A DNA stretch of 22,544 nucleotides from Gammaproteobacteria bacterium UBA7310 (GTDB lineage Bacteria > Pseudomonadota > Gammaproteobacteria > Pseudomonadales > Ketobacteraceae): NCBI GenBank assembly GCA_002471665.1, contig DKQK01000019.1, forward strand, positions 1-22,544. The letters are read 5' to 3'. The first letter of the stretch is position 1; each line of letters begins with the position of its first letter. Below are positions 22,403 to 22,544 of this stretch, piece after piece. Below the pieces are notes generated by a model. It did not search any database. It was not told the DNA's origin and saw nothing but the letters and a program-made list of their open reading frames with translations. A program made the position numbers and the translations under genes.

Positions 22403-22544
22403 TTATCTTATCTGATGCCCGATAGCCCCCTCAAACCCCAACTTTCAATAGATTATTAATCAACATTGATGTACATTTATAGGCATGCTTGGTGCCCTCA
22501 ATTCCGGCCTAACTAAACCTTGCCAATCGGATTGCAGGCTCCTA
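22403..22544. other. Right-edge intergenic DNA
   Basis: AT-rich DNA with no start codon followed by a convincing frame. With 22163-22402 it makes a gene-free stretch of 382 nt holding the terminators, operators c and d and the direct repeat. It is probably the promoter region of a gene outside the window. Confidence 0.5.

Noticed and set aside
1..22544. Mobile elements, CRISPR arrays, tRNA or rRNA genes
   Set aside because: No transposase or integrase-like protein, no regularly spaced repeats, no cloverleaf-like or ribosomal sequence seen by eye on either strand.

Overview
The window looks like chromosomal DNA of a free-living gammaproteobacterium of the Pseudomonadales/Oceanospirillales type. 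ThrH, PabB, PpsR and PpsA read almost residue for residue like the pseudomonad proteins. The codon usage looks moderate-GC, and the degradative genes on the right suggest an environmental, possibly marine, lipid- or terpenoid-using heterotroph. The lineage is an inference from protein resemblance recalled from memory. I see no rRNA, tRNA, CRISPR array, transposase or phage gene.

Left part (1-7.0 kb), mainly housekeeping: thrH (+) converges on pabB (-). pabB lies 11 nt behind ppsR (-), which is divergent from its target ppsA (+). PpsR controls PEP synthase by phosphorylating a Thr next to its catalytic His, so regulator and enzyme sit back to back. A clear bidirectional terminator separates ppsA from a stand-alone hisI (-). 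Divergent from hisI is a class III nucleotide cyclase fused to an FHA domain, whose base-recognition residue looks guanylate-cyclase-like.

Middle (7.0-13.8 kb), accessory: a tiny cysteine-free coiled-coil protein resembling DksA/TraR without its zinc finger, an NnrS membrane protein, and an unfamiliar Cys-rich protein joining an N-terminal zinc-ribbon-like part to a YkgJ-like CxxCxxxCC domain. Next comes a three-gene TRAP-type uptake operon (-): a helical lipoprotein (TatT-like), a periplasmic solute receptor (DctP/AdeT-like), and a DctQ-DctM fusion with a large periplasmic insert. This matches the logic of TPR-associated TRAP transporters.

Right part (14.3-22.5 kb): folM-folK (overlapping start/stop) followed by a crotonase, then a set of acyl-CoA or lipid-type enzymes: a secreted alpha/beta-hydrolase lipoprotein, a YtcJ-like amidohydrolase, a family III CoA-transferase, and an SDR like the 3-hydroxyacyl-CoA dehydrogenase domain of MFE-2. 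The crotonase and the CoA-transferase both appear circularly permuted relative to their families. A recurring palindrome (core TGTCCGGACA) occurs in or next to the divergent CoA-transferase/SDR promoter region and again beyond the SDR. This points to a dedicated repressor controlling a small uncharacterised catabolic regulon that continues past the right edge. This module is the best candidate for an undescribed system.
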